Positions 41,864 to 50,248 of a DNA stretch of 64,000 nucleotides are shown piece after piece. The translations under genes and the position numbers were made by a program. The notes beneath the pieces were generated by a model. The model had not been told where the DNA came from. It searched no databases and saw nothing but the letters and a program-made list of their open reading frames with translations. Source of the stretch: Candidatus Saccharimonadia bacterium (GTDB lineage Bacteria > Patescibacteriota > Saccharimonadia > Saccharimonadales > Saccharimonadaceae); NCBI GenBank assembly GCA_023257815.1, contig JALRBJ010000001.1, forward strand, positions 30,410 through 94,409, read 5' to 3'. Numbering within the stretch: position 1 is the first letter of the stretch; every line of letters begins with the position of its first letter.

Positions 41864-43939
41864 CTAATCTGCTATAAAGCGTACGTTGTCGAGCGAATTA
41901 GCAGTAGTTGTTGTATTGCCATAGGGTGCGGTGAATGTGAGGCTTCCGTTTGCAAGCACGTCAACGCGCGCAAGGGTATTTGCACTTCCGGCTGTCCATG
42001 CTGGCATAATCAATTGACCGTCGGCGCTTACTCCACCACAAGTGGCAGTAGTGGTTATGGTTGCCGCTGTGCTTGAAGACGTACCTTTAATAAGCCCACG
42101 TACCATGACTAAATCGTCGGCACCTTTGTAGCATTGAGCAGGTGAGTATGTCGAAGGACCATATTCAACCCAACTGCTGCTTATGAGTGGAAGCGTGGCC
42201 CAGCTAGTAAAAGTCGCCGGGTAATATGTGAAGCTTAGGCTTTGATACGTGGTTGAGGCCGGAACACCGCGAATCTGTATTGTACCAGTAGGCGTTATAT
42301 TAATTGCACTAGCACTGCTGGCATTTGAGGTGATGTGCATATTGTGAGAAGGTGCAATACCCGAGGCGCTAAACGAGCTAGATACAACGGTTCCGGCAGT
42401 TTGTGTGCCTGGTTTGCCGAGTCCTTCAACGAATACTCTTCCTAACGTATCTTTTGCATACTTCAGGCATCCCCAGCCGGTGCCATCTGCCGCTGTGCAG
42501 CCAGTCGTGTGGTTGCTCCAGCCTGCAGACCATGCACCACTTGTCCAAGCGACTGATGTAGGTGCTCCTTTAGCTAGGAATGTAATGCCACTCAGACTCA
42601 CCCAAGTCGCATCTCCGCTCTGTACCCGAACGGTACCATCGGTATATACGTCAATTCGGGCAGCACCACTCGTGCCGCCCTGATAGCCGGCAACCTGGAA
42701 GATAAGGTTTTGGGCAGGTCTAAAGCCTACTGGTAAAGTACAGGCTGCGCTTGTTGCGCCGCCGCCAATCGTTCCGCCCTTAACTAAGCCTCTTAACCCT
42801 ATGACTCCAGCTGAGGTTCGTGTATAAGAAGCGGGTGCATAAGTGCTACTAAACCTAGTCCAGCCATTTTGATCTCCACAATCTTGCCATCTTGGTATAG
42901 TGCTTGAAGCCGTACCGTATAAATAGTCACCGGCCTGCGATTGGACGGTAAGCTCTATATCGACTACTCTTTTTCGACTGGCGGCATTGACGGTATAGCT
43001 TGTTGTGCCATTACCTAGATTTACGGTTGTCCAGCTTCCACTATCGGTTCGATACTTTAATACGTAGCCAGTTGCACTTCCCACGGCAGTCCACGAGAAT
43101 ACTGAAGCGTATGGTGTATCTTGATTACCTGAATTGGGATTATTATTAGCGTTTATGCTGGGCAGAGCAGGGGGAGTTTGAGTGCTTTCGCTCACCTGTG
43201 CATTATGCGTACTAATCCGTGCAGATGCGTTGTAGGTGACGGGATTGCTAGCAACTTGTTTGGAAGTTGTAAGAGTGATCTCGATAGAGGTAGCTGACCC
43301 CGCCTGGCTAGCATCTAAAGGTGTGTCTGATGACGCATCGGCGTAGTATTGAATCGTCATACCTGAAACGTTGGTGAGTATTTTTTCGTCGTTCGCTTTA
43401 CATACAGATGCGTTTGCGGCTACAAGTGATTCTTTACAGCTTCCACGCTGCCATGGTGAGGCGCAGGCTGGAACTTGCGGTAATATCGTTCGTTTGTATA
43501 ACGCATTTTCGGTAGTATTTACGAAATAAACAGTCATGTATTTATAGACTGGATTGGTAGAATCACAAGAACCTGCGCCAGTGTATATGATTGATCGGTT
43601 TGGATCGTAGGGGCCTTTGGTAGTTGCCACAGAGTTCATAATTAAGTTGTGAAAACCAGTGCCATCATCGTTTACAAACGCTGCAGTTGCATTGTCTTTT
43701 CCCTGTGGACTTTGTACTGTGCCTGTTGTTGCCAAGAAACTTGTTGCTTGCAGCGCACTTGCCTCCATAGAATCAAGAGCATCCTGAGTGTTATAGGCTG
43801 CTGAGTTTTGGGCCTGTAGCTGTAAGCTTTCACCTGTAAGATTAACAATCAACGCGATGAATGCGCCAATAAAAAGGATGATAATCGGCGCGATAACTAG
43901 AACTTCAATAAGTGTGAAGCCACTATTTTTAGCTCGCAT
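41864..43939 (-). CDS. Large prepilin-like protein with repeated beta domains
   Basis: The protein (691 residues from the ATG at 43939, 702 from 43972) has a prepilin-like start (MRAKNSGFTLIEVLVI), then an N-terminal pilin-like domain, a fibronectin-like segment (about 265-340; SVFSWTAVGSATGYVLKYRTDSGSWT in part) and two or three related C-terminal beta units, each ending near ...VRVQSGDATW or similar. It is far larger than normal pilins and may be a tip adhesin. It overlaps the upstream pilin-like gene. Confidence 0.8.
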   Translation of the reverse strand: MRAKNSGFTLIEVLVIAPIIILFIGAFIALIVNLTGESLQLQAQNSAAYNTQDALDSMEASALQATSFLATTGTVQSPQGKDNATAAFVNDDGTGFHNLIMNSVATTKGPYDPNRSIIYTGAGSCDSTNPVYKYMTVYFVNTTENALYKRTILPQVPACASPWQRGSCKESLVAANASVCKANDEKILTNVSGMTIQYYADASSDTPLDASQAGSATSIEITLTTSKQVASNPVTYNASARISTHNAQVSESTQTPPALPSINANNNPNSGNQDTPYASVFSWTAVGSATGYVLKYRTDSGSWTTVNLGNGTTSYTVNAASRKRVVDIELTVQSQAGDYLYGTASSTIPRWQDCGDQNGWTRFSSTYAPASYTRTSAGVIGLRGLVKGGTIGGGATSAACTLPVGFRPAQNLIFQVAGYQGGTSGAARIDVYTDGTVRVQSGDATWVSLSGITFLAKGAPTSVAWTSGAWSAGWSNHTTGCTAADGTGWGCLKYAKDTLGRVFVEGLGKPGTQTAGTVVSSSFSASGIAPSHNMHITSNASSASAINITPTGTIQIRGVPASTTYQSLSFTYYPATFTSWATLPLISSSWVEYGPSTYSPAQCYKGADDLVMVRGLIKGTSSSTAATITTTATCGGVSADGQLIMPAWTAGSANTLARVDVLANGSLTFTAPYGNTTTTANSLDNVRFIAD

Positions 43940-44345
43940 ATGTAGCTTGCTCAACTTTCTTTTGAGTACCATTATCGGTGTATGTTGCGCTTACTTTGAT
44001 AAGAAATATATCTTTGGGTGGCGACACTCCATAGGGACAGGTGATAGTGATCGCGAAGTTAACACTACCTACACCTTGTACTGTTTCAGTAGTGGTGCTG
44101 TCTGCTGCATCGGCTACTGAGCCACATCCCGTAGGGTTGGCTGCTGTTATATCGGCTGAAGATTCGCGCAGTTTTTGATAAACGATATTAGAAAGCTTGG
44201 CGGTTCTGTCGGCATCTTTACCATCACGGACAACTTGAGTGTAAAGTTGATACCCCGCGAACAAAAACAGGGCAGCAATGAACAAAGTTATTAAAAGCTC
44301 AATTGCTGTAAATCCATCCTGATCGGTTAATTGTGATCGTCTCAT
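43929..44345 (-). CDS. Minor pilin-like protein
   Basis: The 138-residue protein begins MRRSQLTDQDGFTAIELLITLFIAAL (leader ending in G, then F1 and E5), with two Cys in the globular part (CGS and CPYG). It lies between another prepilin gene (4-nt overlap upstream) and the large prepilin gene (11-nt overlap downstream). This resembles the minor-pilin clusters that prime pilus assembly. Confidence 0.85.
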   Translation of the reverse strand: MRRSQLTDQDGFTAIELLITLFIAALFLFAGYQLYTQVVRDGKDADRTAKLSNIVYQKLRESSADITAANPTGCGSVADAADSTTTETVQGVGSVNFAITITCPYGVSPPKDIFLIKVSATYTDNGTQKKVEQATYAS

Positions 44346-44980
44346 TGCTGATGTTTACTCTTAATTTCAATTATTTGTCCCGTTGCTTCTTGCTTGTATT
44401 GAAGGGTGTATGATGTGCAAGGATAGTCATCTATGTTGCCGCCGACATCAAGATTATATCCATCACAATCAGTTTTTGATGCGCCATTCCAGCGGAGCGG
44501 TGAGTATATGTAGTACCCATTTTGAAGTTTTTGGTTAATTTCAGATTGCGTAATTGCCCCATCTTGCCCTTTCGCGTAGATACCTCGCGTTGAACTACTA
44601 ATATCGGGTGGTGTTATTGATGCGATACTCACTCCTGGGAGTGCACGTACAAGAGCATTTTGTGGTGCATCGCAAGGATTATTAAAAAGTGCAGGTAAGA
44701 TGGGCCCACCACTTTCGCAGTAGTCGGTTCCTGTCAGATAGTTAAAGTCTATTAGGCCTGGATATCCATCAAATCGAGTAGAACTAGAGCTAGCAGTAAA
44801 AGGATTACCATTCTTGTAGTATTGTTCAAGTCCTCGGGCAATAACTTCAATATCACTCTGACGTTCGGTATCGCGACCATTTGCAAGTGTGGAACGCAAG
44901 TTTACCACTCCAAGTGTAAGTAATATGGCCATTACAATAAGTGTAATAAGCAACTCAACCACAGTAAATCCACGACTCAT
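44342..44980 (-). CDS. Minor pilin-like protein
   Basis: The 212-residue protein has a very short leader (MSRG) and FTVVELLITLIVMAILLTLG. The globular domain contains several Cys and a tyrosine-rich end (NGYYIYSPLRWNG, CTSYTLQYK). TATGCT (44987-44992, minus strand) is 6 nt before the ATG, so it starts the minor-pilin operon with a leaderless mRNA. Confidence 0.85.
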   Translation of the reverse strand: MSRGFTVVELLITLIVMAILLTLGVVNLRSTLANGRDTERQSDIEVIARGLEQYYKNGNPFTASSSSTRFDGYPGLIDFNYLTGTDYCESGGPILPALFNNPCDAPQNALVRALPGVSIASITPPDISSSTRGIYAKGQDGAITQSEINQKLQNGYYIYSPLRWNGASKTDCDGYNLDVGGNIDDYPCTSYTLQYKQEATGQIIEIKSKHQQ

Positions 44981-45019
44981 GTATTAAGCATAAGTTTTTT
45001 GAACTATAAGAGCAAGAGG

Positions 45020-46039
45020 CTAGAGCTCAAGCGGTTCTTGTTCGACCTGAATTCGGAACGTGTCGCGAATTTTACCGATGATTTCAGCTCGTGCGGCCGC
45101 AAGATCGTGGTAGTTGGCGGCAGACTCGTTAATCAGCACAAGTGCATTTTTATCGTGTATCCGCATACCATGTAGAAGTTGACCCTTTAAGCCAACTTGT
45201 TCGATGAGCCAGCCAGTTGGTATCTTAACTTGCTTCTCACCCAGTTCATACGCCGGAATATCAGGCCAAGTTTTTCTAAGGTCATCAAGCTGCCACTGCT
45301 CAATAATGGCATTCTTAAAGAAAGAACCAGTGTTTGGAAGTAACTTAGGGTCGGGCAGCTTATCAGTACGTATTGCTATTACTGCTTCGCGTATGACAGA
45401 AGGTGTAAAGAGTGTAATTGATCGTTCATCCAGATAGTTTTGAAGAGCTGTATAGAACGGTGGTTGAGGAGCTGCTTTGAATAGGCGCAAGGTAATGCTA
45501 ATAATGCCATATCGTCCAGCAGCCTCGCCGCGGAATATACTATGACGGTATGAGAATCCACAATCCGCATTCTGTAAGCGTACAAACCTATCTGTTTCTG
45601 TGTCATAAGCCTCAAGTTCAATAAGCGTTTCGGCAATTTCTTGGCCGTATGCACCGACATTTTGTACTGGTGCGGCGCCGGCTGTTCCTGGTATGGCCGA
45701 CATTGCCTCTATGCCAGTTAGACCCATGGCAACCGTCTTTGCTACGATTTCATCCCAGATTTCACCGGCACCAATTTTTATAGTTGTAGTTGTCGCAGTG
45801 TCTTCAATTACCTCAAAGCCAAGGATACGATTGCGGATAATTATGCCAGGGAAGCCTTCATCTTTTGCCACCACATTACTGCCACCACCCAAAATAAACA
45901 AAGGGATTGCTTGAGCTCTGGCGTTGCGGCAAGCGGTTGCTAGTTCTTCTGGGGTGGTTGCAGTGGTCATGAATCTTGCGGCACCACCAAGTTTCATGGT
46001 TAGGTAGTTTTTCAAAGGAATATTGGTATGTACGTCCAT
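45020..46039 (-). CDS. murB: UDP-N-acetylenolpyruvoylglucosamine reductase MurB
   Basis: MurB is the FAD- and NADPH-dependent enzyme after MurA in peptidoglycan precursor synthesis. The 339-residue protein shows FILGGGSNVVAKDEGFPGIII, the FAD-binding AIPGTAGAAPVQNVGAYGQEI, the catalytic-region CGFSYRHSIF and NTGSFFKNAII. The length and a long C-terminal region match the type I (E. coli-like) enzyme. A TATACT box lies 13 nt before the start. The genuine wall-synthesis gene supports a complete peptidoglycan pathway. Confidence 0.95.
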   Translation of the reverse strand: MDVHTNIPLKNYLTMKLGGAARFMTTATTPEELATACRNARAQAIPLFILGGGSNVVAKDEGFPGIIIRNRILGFEVIEDTATTTTIKIGAGEIWDEIVAKTVAMGLTGIEAMSAIPGTAGAAPVQNVGAYGQEIAETLIELEAYDTETDRFVRLQNADCGFSYRHSIFRGEAAGRYGIISITLRLFKAAPQPPFYTALQNYLDERSITLFTPSVIREAVIAIRTDKLPDPKLLPNTGSFFKNAIIEQWQLDDLRKTWPDIPAYELGEKQVKIPTGWLIEQVGLKGQLLHGMRIHDKNALVLINESAANYHDLAAARAEIIGKIRDTFRIQVEQEPLEL

Positions 46040-46117
46040 AATGCTACAAACGAGTATAGCTCAAGCTTCGGTTGCATGCTATAATTACCCCTGTATTTCG
46101 TGATAGCGGAAACTTAT

Positions 46118-46193
46118 GCACCCGTAGCTCAGTGGATAGAGCACTGGTCTTCGGAACCAGGTGTCGTACGTTCGAATCGTACCGGGTGTACCA
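46118..46193 (+). tRNA. tRNA-Arg(UCG), CCA encoded
   Basis: Acceptor GCACCCG/CGGGTGT, anticodon stem CTGGT/ACCAG with loop CTTCGGA (anticodon TCG) and encoded ACCA. TATAAT at 46080-46085 lies 32 nt upstream. A small TAGTTTT/AAAACTA hairpin follows at 46210-46227. Confidence 0.95.
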
Positions 46194-46334
46194 GGTGAAT
46201 TGTGAGCTGTAGTTTTGCAAAAAACTATGGCGCAGAATTCATCTAGCTGCAAAGCAAGATAGGATTCGAACGCGTTCGGCGTAGCGTCAGCGAAGAAGCT
46301 GTAAAGCGCTATCGTACCGGGTGTACCAGGTGAA
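46176..46334 (+). repeat. Direct repeat of the tRNA-Arg 3' end
   Basis: A 25-nt sequence covering the T-arm 3' half, acceptor and CCA plus seven downstream bases (46176-46200) recurs exactly at 46310-46334. The 109 nt between have no ORF but several hairpins and a CGAACGCGTTCG palindrome. This is the shape of attL/attR left by an element integrated at a tRNA end, or of a decayed tandem tRNA. Confidence 0.6.
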
Positions 46335-46349
46335 TATTTCAATTTTATT

Positions 46350-47915
46350 ATGAAACAACTCAACGACAACGGCCTACAACTTGTTCAAAATCTGCTTTCT
46401 TCGCATTCAAGCAAGCAGTCGCGTCAACATGCCCATCATAATGAGCAAAAAATTCATGTTGTTGGTGCCGGTGCTACGTTAACTGCTGCGTATGAGCAGC
46501 TTCGTAATGCTGCTGAATATGCCGAAGAGCATGTTTTGCTACAGCGTGCGATCCGTCGATTTTATCGTCGACTGTTTATGTTGCGTGATAAAAATGGTGT
46601 TGCTGTAAGTGGTGAAGATTTGGTTATTGAACTTACCCAGGCGGGTTATTTGGCAAACGACACTGTGTCTGAAGGTGATGTTCGAGCAATTTCTGAACTG
46701 GCTGGAATATATTACGATGCATACGAGAATCTTTTGCGCGATAAAAATATCAAGCGTGAAGCGGTCGATAAGTGGACATACGAGCTTTTGGCGGTTGAGG
46801 TTGAGTGGCGGCTTAATGACAACAGTCATCTACAATCTTTCACTCAGTTTGCACATAGTTATTTTTCTCAAACTCTTGACTACGATCAATTACTCGAAAC
46901 CGTACCTGATGCAGTTGAGCTATCACTTTATATCGCAGTTCACCGCGCCTTACTTAAGTCGGATGATGCGGCAATGAGGCTTGGTTTGTTAAAACGGTTT
47001 CAGCAGACGCCGGTGAATCTTCATGAGTATATACTTGTCAATCAACAGATTGAACAATTGCTTACAGCAAGCACGACTGAAAAATTATTCCGAATCGTTG
47101 ATCGTCGAGGAGCGCCACTGCGTGTACTGCGTCATATGATTGACGACAATCCCGAAACTGTGCAACTACTTAACAATCAAGAACAATTTCTTTTAGCTTT
47201 TGAAAAACAAGTTGGTACAGACTACCAATCGGTGAACCGTCGGGTCAATAACGGTATTCTTAAAAGTGTTGTTTTCTTGGTAATCACGAAATTTTTGATA
47301 GGTCTTGCTATTGAAATACCATATGATTACCTTATTGCTGGCACAATTCTTTGGTTGCCCCTACTAATCAACTTACTTTTCCCGCCGTTCTACATGGTGC
47401 TACTGCGCACTACTATGATGCTTCCTGGTTCGGCTAATACGTCGCGTCTTGTTGAGCAAATCGACGGGATGCTGTATGAAACAGAGCAAGCAAAGCAATT
47501 ATCGCGCCGTTCTGGACAGGCATTCGGTGCTGGGTACAACCTGATGTACGGGCTATTATTCGCATTAGTCTTCGGTGGGGTTGCCTATCTGCTGTGGCGT
47601 GCATTCGGCTTCGATATTATTCACTTATTTATTTTCTTTGTATTCCTATCGGCAGCCAGCTTCCTAGGGTTCCGACTAAGCCGTATGATACGCGAATTAG
47701 AATCAATCGAAACATATCAAAACAGCGTTACATTAGTGCGCGACTTCTTGTATATGCCATTCGTAGTAGTGGGACGTTATTTGAGTGATAAATATTCCAA
47801 AGTGAATGTTGTAGCACTTGGGCTTGATATGCTGATTGAATTGCCACTCAAAACCATTCTGCGATTGATTAGACAATGGGCAGCTTTTATTAGTGCCAAG
47901 AAAGATCAACTCTAG
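46350..47915 (+). CDS. Large membrane protein of unknown function
   Basis: The 521-residue protein has a soluble, mainly helical N-terminal region (about 1-300, rich in charged residues and Gln) and four or more membrane helices after it (near 308-325, 330-355, 395-415 and 420-440). No family was recognised. The ATG at 46350 follows the tRNA-Arg repeat with no clear promoter, so it may be co-transcribed with the tRNA. The frame is well supported by length and codon use. Confidence 0.7.
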   Translation: MKQLNDNGLQLVQNLLSSHSSKQSRQHAHHNEQKIHVVGAGATLTAAYEQLRNAAEYAEEHVLLQRAIRRFYRRLFMLRDKNGVAVSGEDLVIELTQAGYLANDTVSEGDVRAISELAGIYYDAYENLLRDKNIKREAVDKWTYELLAVEVEWRLNDNSHLQSFTQFAHSYFSQTLDYDQLLETVPDAVELSLYIAVHRALLKSDDAAMRLGLLKRFQQTPVNLHEYILVNQQIEQLLTASTTEKLFRIVDRRGAPLRVLRHMIDDNPETVQLLNNQEQFLLAFEKQVGTDYQSVNRRVNNGILKSVVFLVITKFLIGLAIEIPYDYLIAGTILWLPLLINLLFPPFYMVLLRTTMMLPGSANTSRLVEQIDGMLYETEQAKQLSRRSGQAFGAGYNLMYGLLFALVFGGVAYLLWRAFGFDIIHLFIFFVFLSAASFLGFRLSRMIRELESIETYQNSVTLVRDFLYMPFVVVGRYLSDKYSKVNVVALGLDMLIELPLKTILRLIRQWAAFISAKKDQL

Positions 47916-47917
47916 AG

Positions 47918-48448
47918 TTATTTAGTGAATTGGCTGCGAACTTGGAACAAGAAGAACCAGCTAATTGCAGTGCCAATCAGTGCGCCAATTAAGCCGCCTA
48001 AGCTATAAGCAGGTACGAGCAGATATACAACGCCTACAAGTAAGCTAACAAACGAACTATAGAATACTAGGTTCCAACCTGATTTTTGGTGATTCTTCAG
48101 CTTTGGTACTGCTAAAAGCATTAACACGCCTTCAAGTAGTATGCCGATAAGTGCCGCGTACCACATTGGCCCAAGTTCTGTTGCATACGTAGTTGAGCCG
48201 TATGCTCTTGCTAACTCATTTAAGCCGTTCAGTACGTGAGCAGCCTGCCAGAAACCCCAGGCGCTCCAGAGTGAGAGGATACCACCAATCAGGACGAGCC
48301 ACCAGGCATTATCGCCAATCCATTTACGTACGTTTGCTGGTAGTTGCAGAGGTTGTTTTTTGTTGACGATTTCGTCTACCCACTTTTCTAAGCCAGCAAC
48401 ACTGGCATTGGTAGGTTTGGTTGCTTTGACGTGCTCTTTTTCACTCAT
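47918..48448 (-). CDS. Four-helix membrane protein of unknown function
   Basis: The 176-residue protein has a charged N-terminal segment, a Trp-rich first helix (WWLVLIGGILSLWSAWGFW) and three further helices. No family was recognised. The ATG at 48448 is preferred because GGAGG lies 8 nt upstream; an in-frame ATG at 48463 overlaps that ribosome-binding site. It ends 2 nt from the end of the convergent gene. Confidence 0.7.
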   Translation of the reverse strand: MSEKEHVKATKPTNASVAGLEKWVDEIVNKKQPLQLPANVRKWIGDNAWWLVLIGGILSLWSAWGFWQAAHVLNGLNELARAYGSTTYATELGPMWYAALIGILLEGVLMLLAVPKLKNHQKSGWNLVFYSSFVSLLVGVVYLLVPAYSLGGLIGALIGTAISWFFLFQVRSQFTK

Positions 48449-48527
48449 CTCGCGTTCCTCCATTAGATGTTTTGATGGTACACCTAAAATTGCTTGATGT
48501 AAATATTCAAAAAATGTCTAAGCCATC

Positions 48528-48556
48528 TAGACAATTTGACCTCTGTTTGCTATAGT
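48528..48556 (+). promoter_or_regulatory. Promoter of tRNA-Lys
   Basis: TAGACA (48528-48533) and TATAGT (48551-48556) are separated by 17 nt, with TTTGC before the -10. Confidence 0.6.
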
Positions 48557-48588
48557 TTCTAGGTAATTTAGTCCAAATTATTATTTAT

Positions 48589-48665
48589 GGGCCAGTAGCT
48601 CAGCTGGTTAGAGCACCTGCCTCTTAAGCAGGGTGTCGAGGGTTCGAGCCCCTCCTGGCCCTCCA
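48589..48665 (+). tRNA. tRNA-Lys(CUU), CCA encoded
   Basis: Acceptor GGGCCAG/CTGGCCC, anticodon stem CCTGC/GCAGG with loop CTCTTAA (anticodon CTT), T-arm GAGGG-TTCGAGC-CCCTC and encoded TCCA. Confidence 0.95.
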
Positions 48666-48672
48666 TATAAAG

Positions 48673-48712
48673 AACGTCGACGTATTCGCTACCAGTCGAC
48701 GTTTTTTATTTT
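48673..48712 (+). terminator. Terminator of tRNA-Lys
   Basis: AACGTCGAC (48673-48681) pairs with GTCGACGTT (48695-48703), followed by a T-rich run. Classic Rho-independent form. Confidence 0.9.
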
Positions 48713-48787
48713 GATTAAGTCAAGATACTATGAGTTATCTTTTATCGTAGTCAAGTGAACTAGTCGCTTTTTGTTATAGTAATTAAT

Positions 48788-49444
48788 ATGAATAAAGTTT
48801 TTCTTTTTGATCTGGACGGCGTACTAATAGATGACGAGTCAATTTGGGAGGCAAAGAAACAGGCTTTGTATGCTCGATTATTTGGACAAGACGTACACGA
48901 GAGACTTGGTCCGACACTTGGGATTAACATGGACGGTATTTATGAAAAAGCCGTCGCAGCTGGATCAGATATTGATAAGTCATTATTTATGGATGAATTC
49001 TATAAGTTAGCAGGCGATATTTATAGCACAGCTCCAATTCCCGATGGGGTAGATGAGCTTGTAGAAGTACTTTTGGAATTAAACTATCGAATTGGAATCG
49101 TCTCGGCATCTCCGCTGTCTTGGATTACTACAGTAACTAAGCGCCTTGCTTTTGAGGACAGCATTGAGCTGATCATCTCTCTTCACGAACGATCAGACCT
49201 GCGACACAAACCAGACCCCGATGGGTATCTGGAGGCGATTGAGACACTAGGAGGGAAGCCCCAAAGTACGATAGTGCTTGAAGACTCAAATTCGGGCATT
49301 AAGTCTGCCAAGGCTTCTGGTGCGTATGCCATTGGGCTAAGGCAGAATTTGTTAGAAGGTTATATTCAAGAAGGTGCAGATGATTACGCTGGCACCATGA
49401 TGGATGTGATAGACCTAGTTAAAAATAAATCTATATTGGCGTAA
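48788..49444 (+). CDS. HAD-superfamily phosphatase
   Basis: The 218-residue protein has motif I FDLDGVLID, motif II VSASPL, Lys in HKPDPDGYL and motif III VLEDSNSGIKSAKASGAYAIG. It is related in plan to the HAD protein at 33.2 kb. The substrate is unknown, but the position directly before folP and folC raises the possibility of a dephosphorylation step in pterin or folate metabolism; this is only an inference. TATAGT (48775-48780) is 7 nt before the ATG. Confidence 0.88.
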   Translation: MNKVFLFDLDGVLIDDESIWEAKKQALYARLFGQDVHERLGPTLGINMDGIYEKAVAAGSDIDKSLFMDEFYKLAGDIYSTAPIPDGVDELVEVLLELNYRIGIVSASPLSWITTVTKRLAFEDSIELIISLHERSDLRHKPDPDGYLEAIETLGGKPQSTIVLEDSNSGIKSAKASGAYAIGLRQNLLEGYIQEGADDYAGTMMDVIDLVKNKSILA

Positions 49445-49463
49445 TCTTTAACACGCGTTTTTT

Positions 49464-50213
49464 ATGACTCAGCTTGTTGGAATATTAAATATAACACCGG
49501 ATAGTTTCAGCGATGGTGGTAAATTTTATAATCCTGCCATTGCTATTAATCGAGCTGAAGAGCTTTTTGCTGAAGGTGCTTCAATTGTTGATGTTGGTGC
49601 CGAATCTACTCGACCAAACGCAACTGTTTTAAGTGATGACGAAGAATGGGCGCGGCTCAAGCCGGTTTTAGAAGTCTTAATTCCGCGCTATTCTGGCAAA
49701 ATTTCGATTGATACCCACCACCCAGCAACGGTTGAAAAGGCATTGGATATCGGTGAAGTCATTATTAACGACGTTACCGGAATGAATAATCCAGAAATGA
49801 TTGCGGTTGTTTGCAGGCGACAGCCAATCGTAATAGTAAGTCATTTGCCAAACATGAGCGTTCAACAGGCGCATGAACTTCAACCGGTCACTACGACCAG
49901 GCGGGTAAGGAATGATTTACTCGAAAAAGCGCAGTTACTCGAAAAAAATGGTTTAAGCCGGAGTAGGATAATTCTTGATCCGGGCATAGGCTTTGGTAAG
50001 ACTATGGAGCTTAACACAGAATTACTGCGATTCGCTGAGCAAGTTCCAGATTACAATGTGATGATCGGCTATTCCAAAAAGCGCTTTCTTGGTGAAAAAC
50101 GAATGGAGCTTGAGCCTAACCTTGAAGCGGGTAGGGTTGCCATCACGAGTGGTGCAAAATATTTGCGCGTTCATGATGTGGCGGGTCACTCACGGTTGAT
50201 AGCAGTAGACTAG
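49464..50213 (+). CDS. folP: Dihydropteroate synthase
   Basis: FolP joins a pterin diphosphate to p-aminobenzoate. The 249-residue protein begins MTQLVGILNITPDSFSDGG, the pterin-binding signature, and has IVDVGAESTRPNA, INDVTGMNNPEM, ILDPGIGFGKT and GYSKKRFLG. It starts 19 nt after the HAD gene and is followed by folC. No folK, folB or folE was seen in the window, so the source of the pterin substrate is unknown. Confidence 0.93.
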   Translation: MTQLVGILNITPDSFSDGGKFYNPAIAINRAEELFAEGASIVDVGAESTRPNATVLSDDEEWARLKPVLEVLIPRYSGKISIDTHHPATVEKALDIGEVIINDVTGMNNPEMIAVVCRRQPIVIVSHLPNMSVQQAHELQPVTTTRRVRNDLLEKAQLLEKNGLSRSRIILDPGIGFGKTMELNTELLRFAEQVPDYNVMIGYSKKRFLGEKRMELEPNLEAGRVAITSGAKYLRVHDVAGHSRLIAVD

Positions 50214-50248
50214 ACTACAGGATAATTACTTCGTATTATTAAGATAAT

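Noticed and set aside
46201..46334. A second tRNA-Arg gene after the first
   Set aside because: Only the 3' 18 nt of the tRNA are repeated; there is no D-arm, anticodon arm or 5' acceptor strand.
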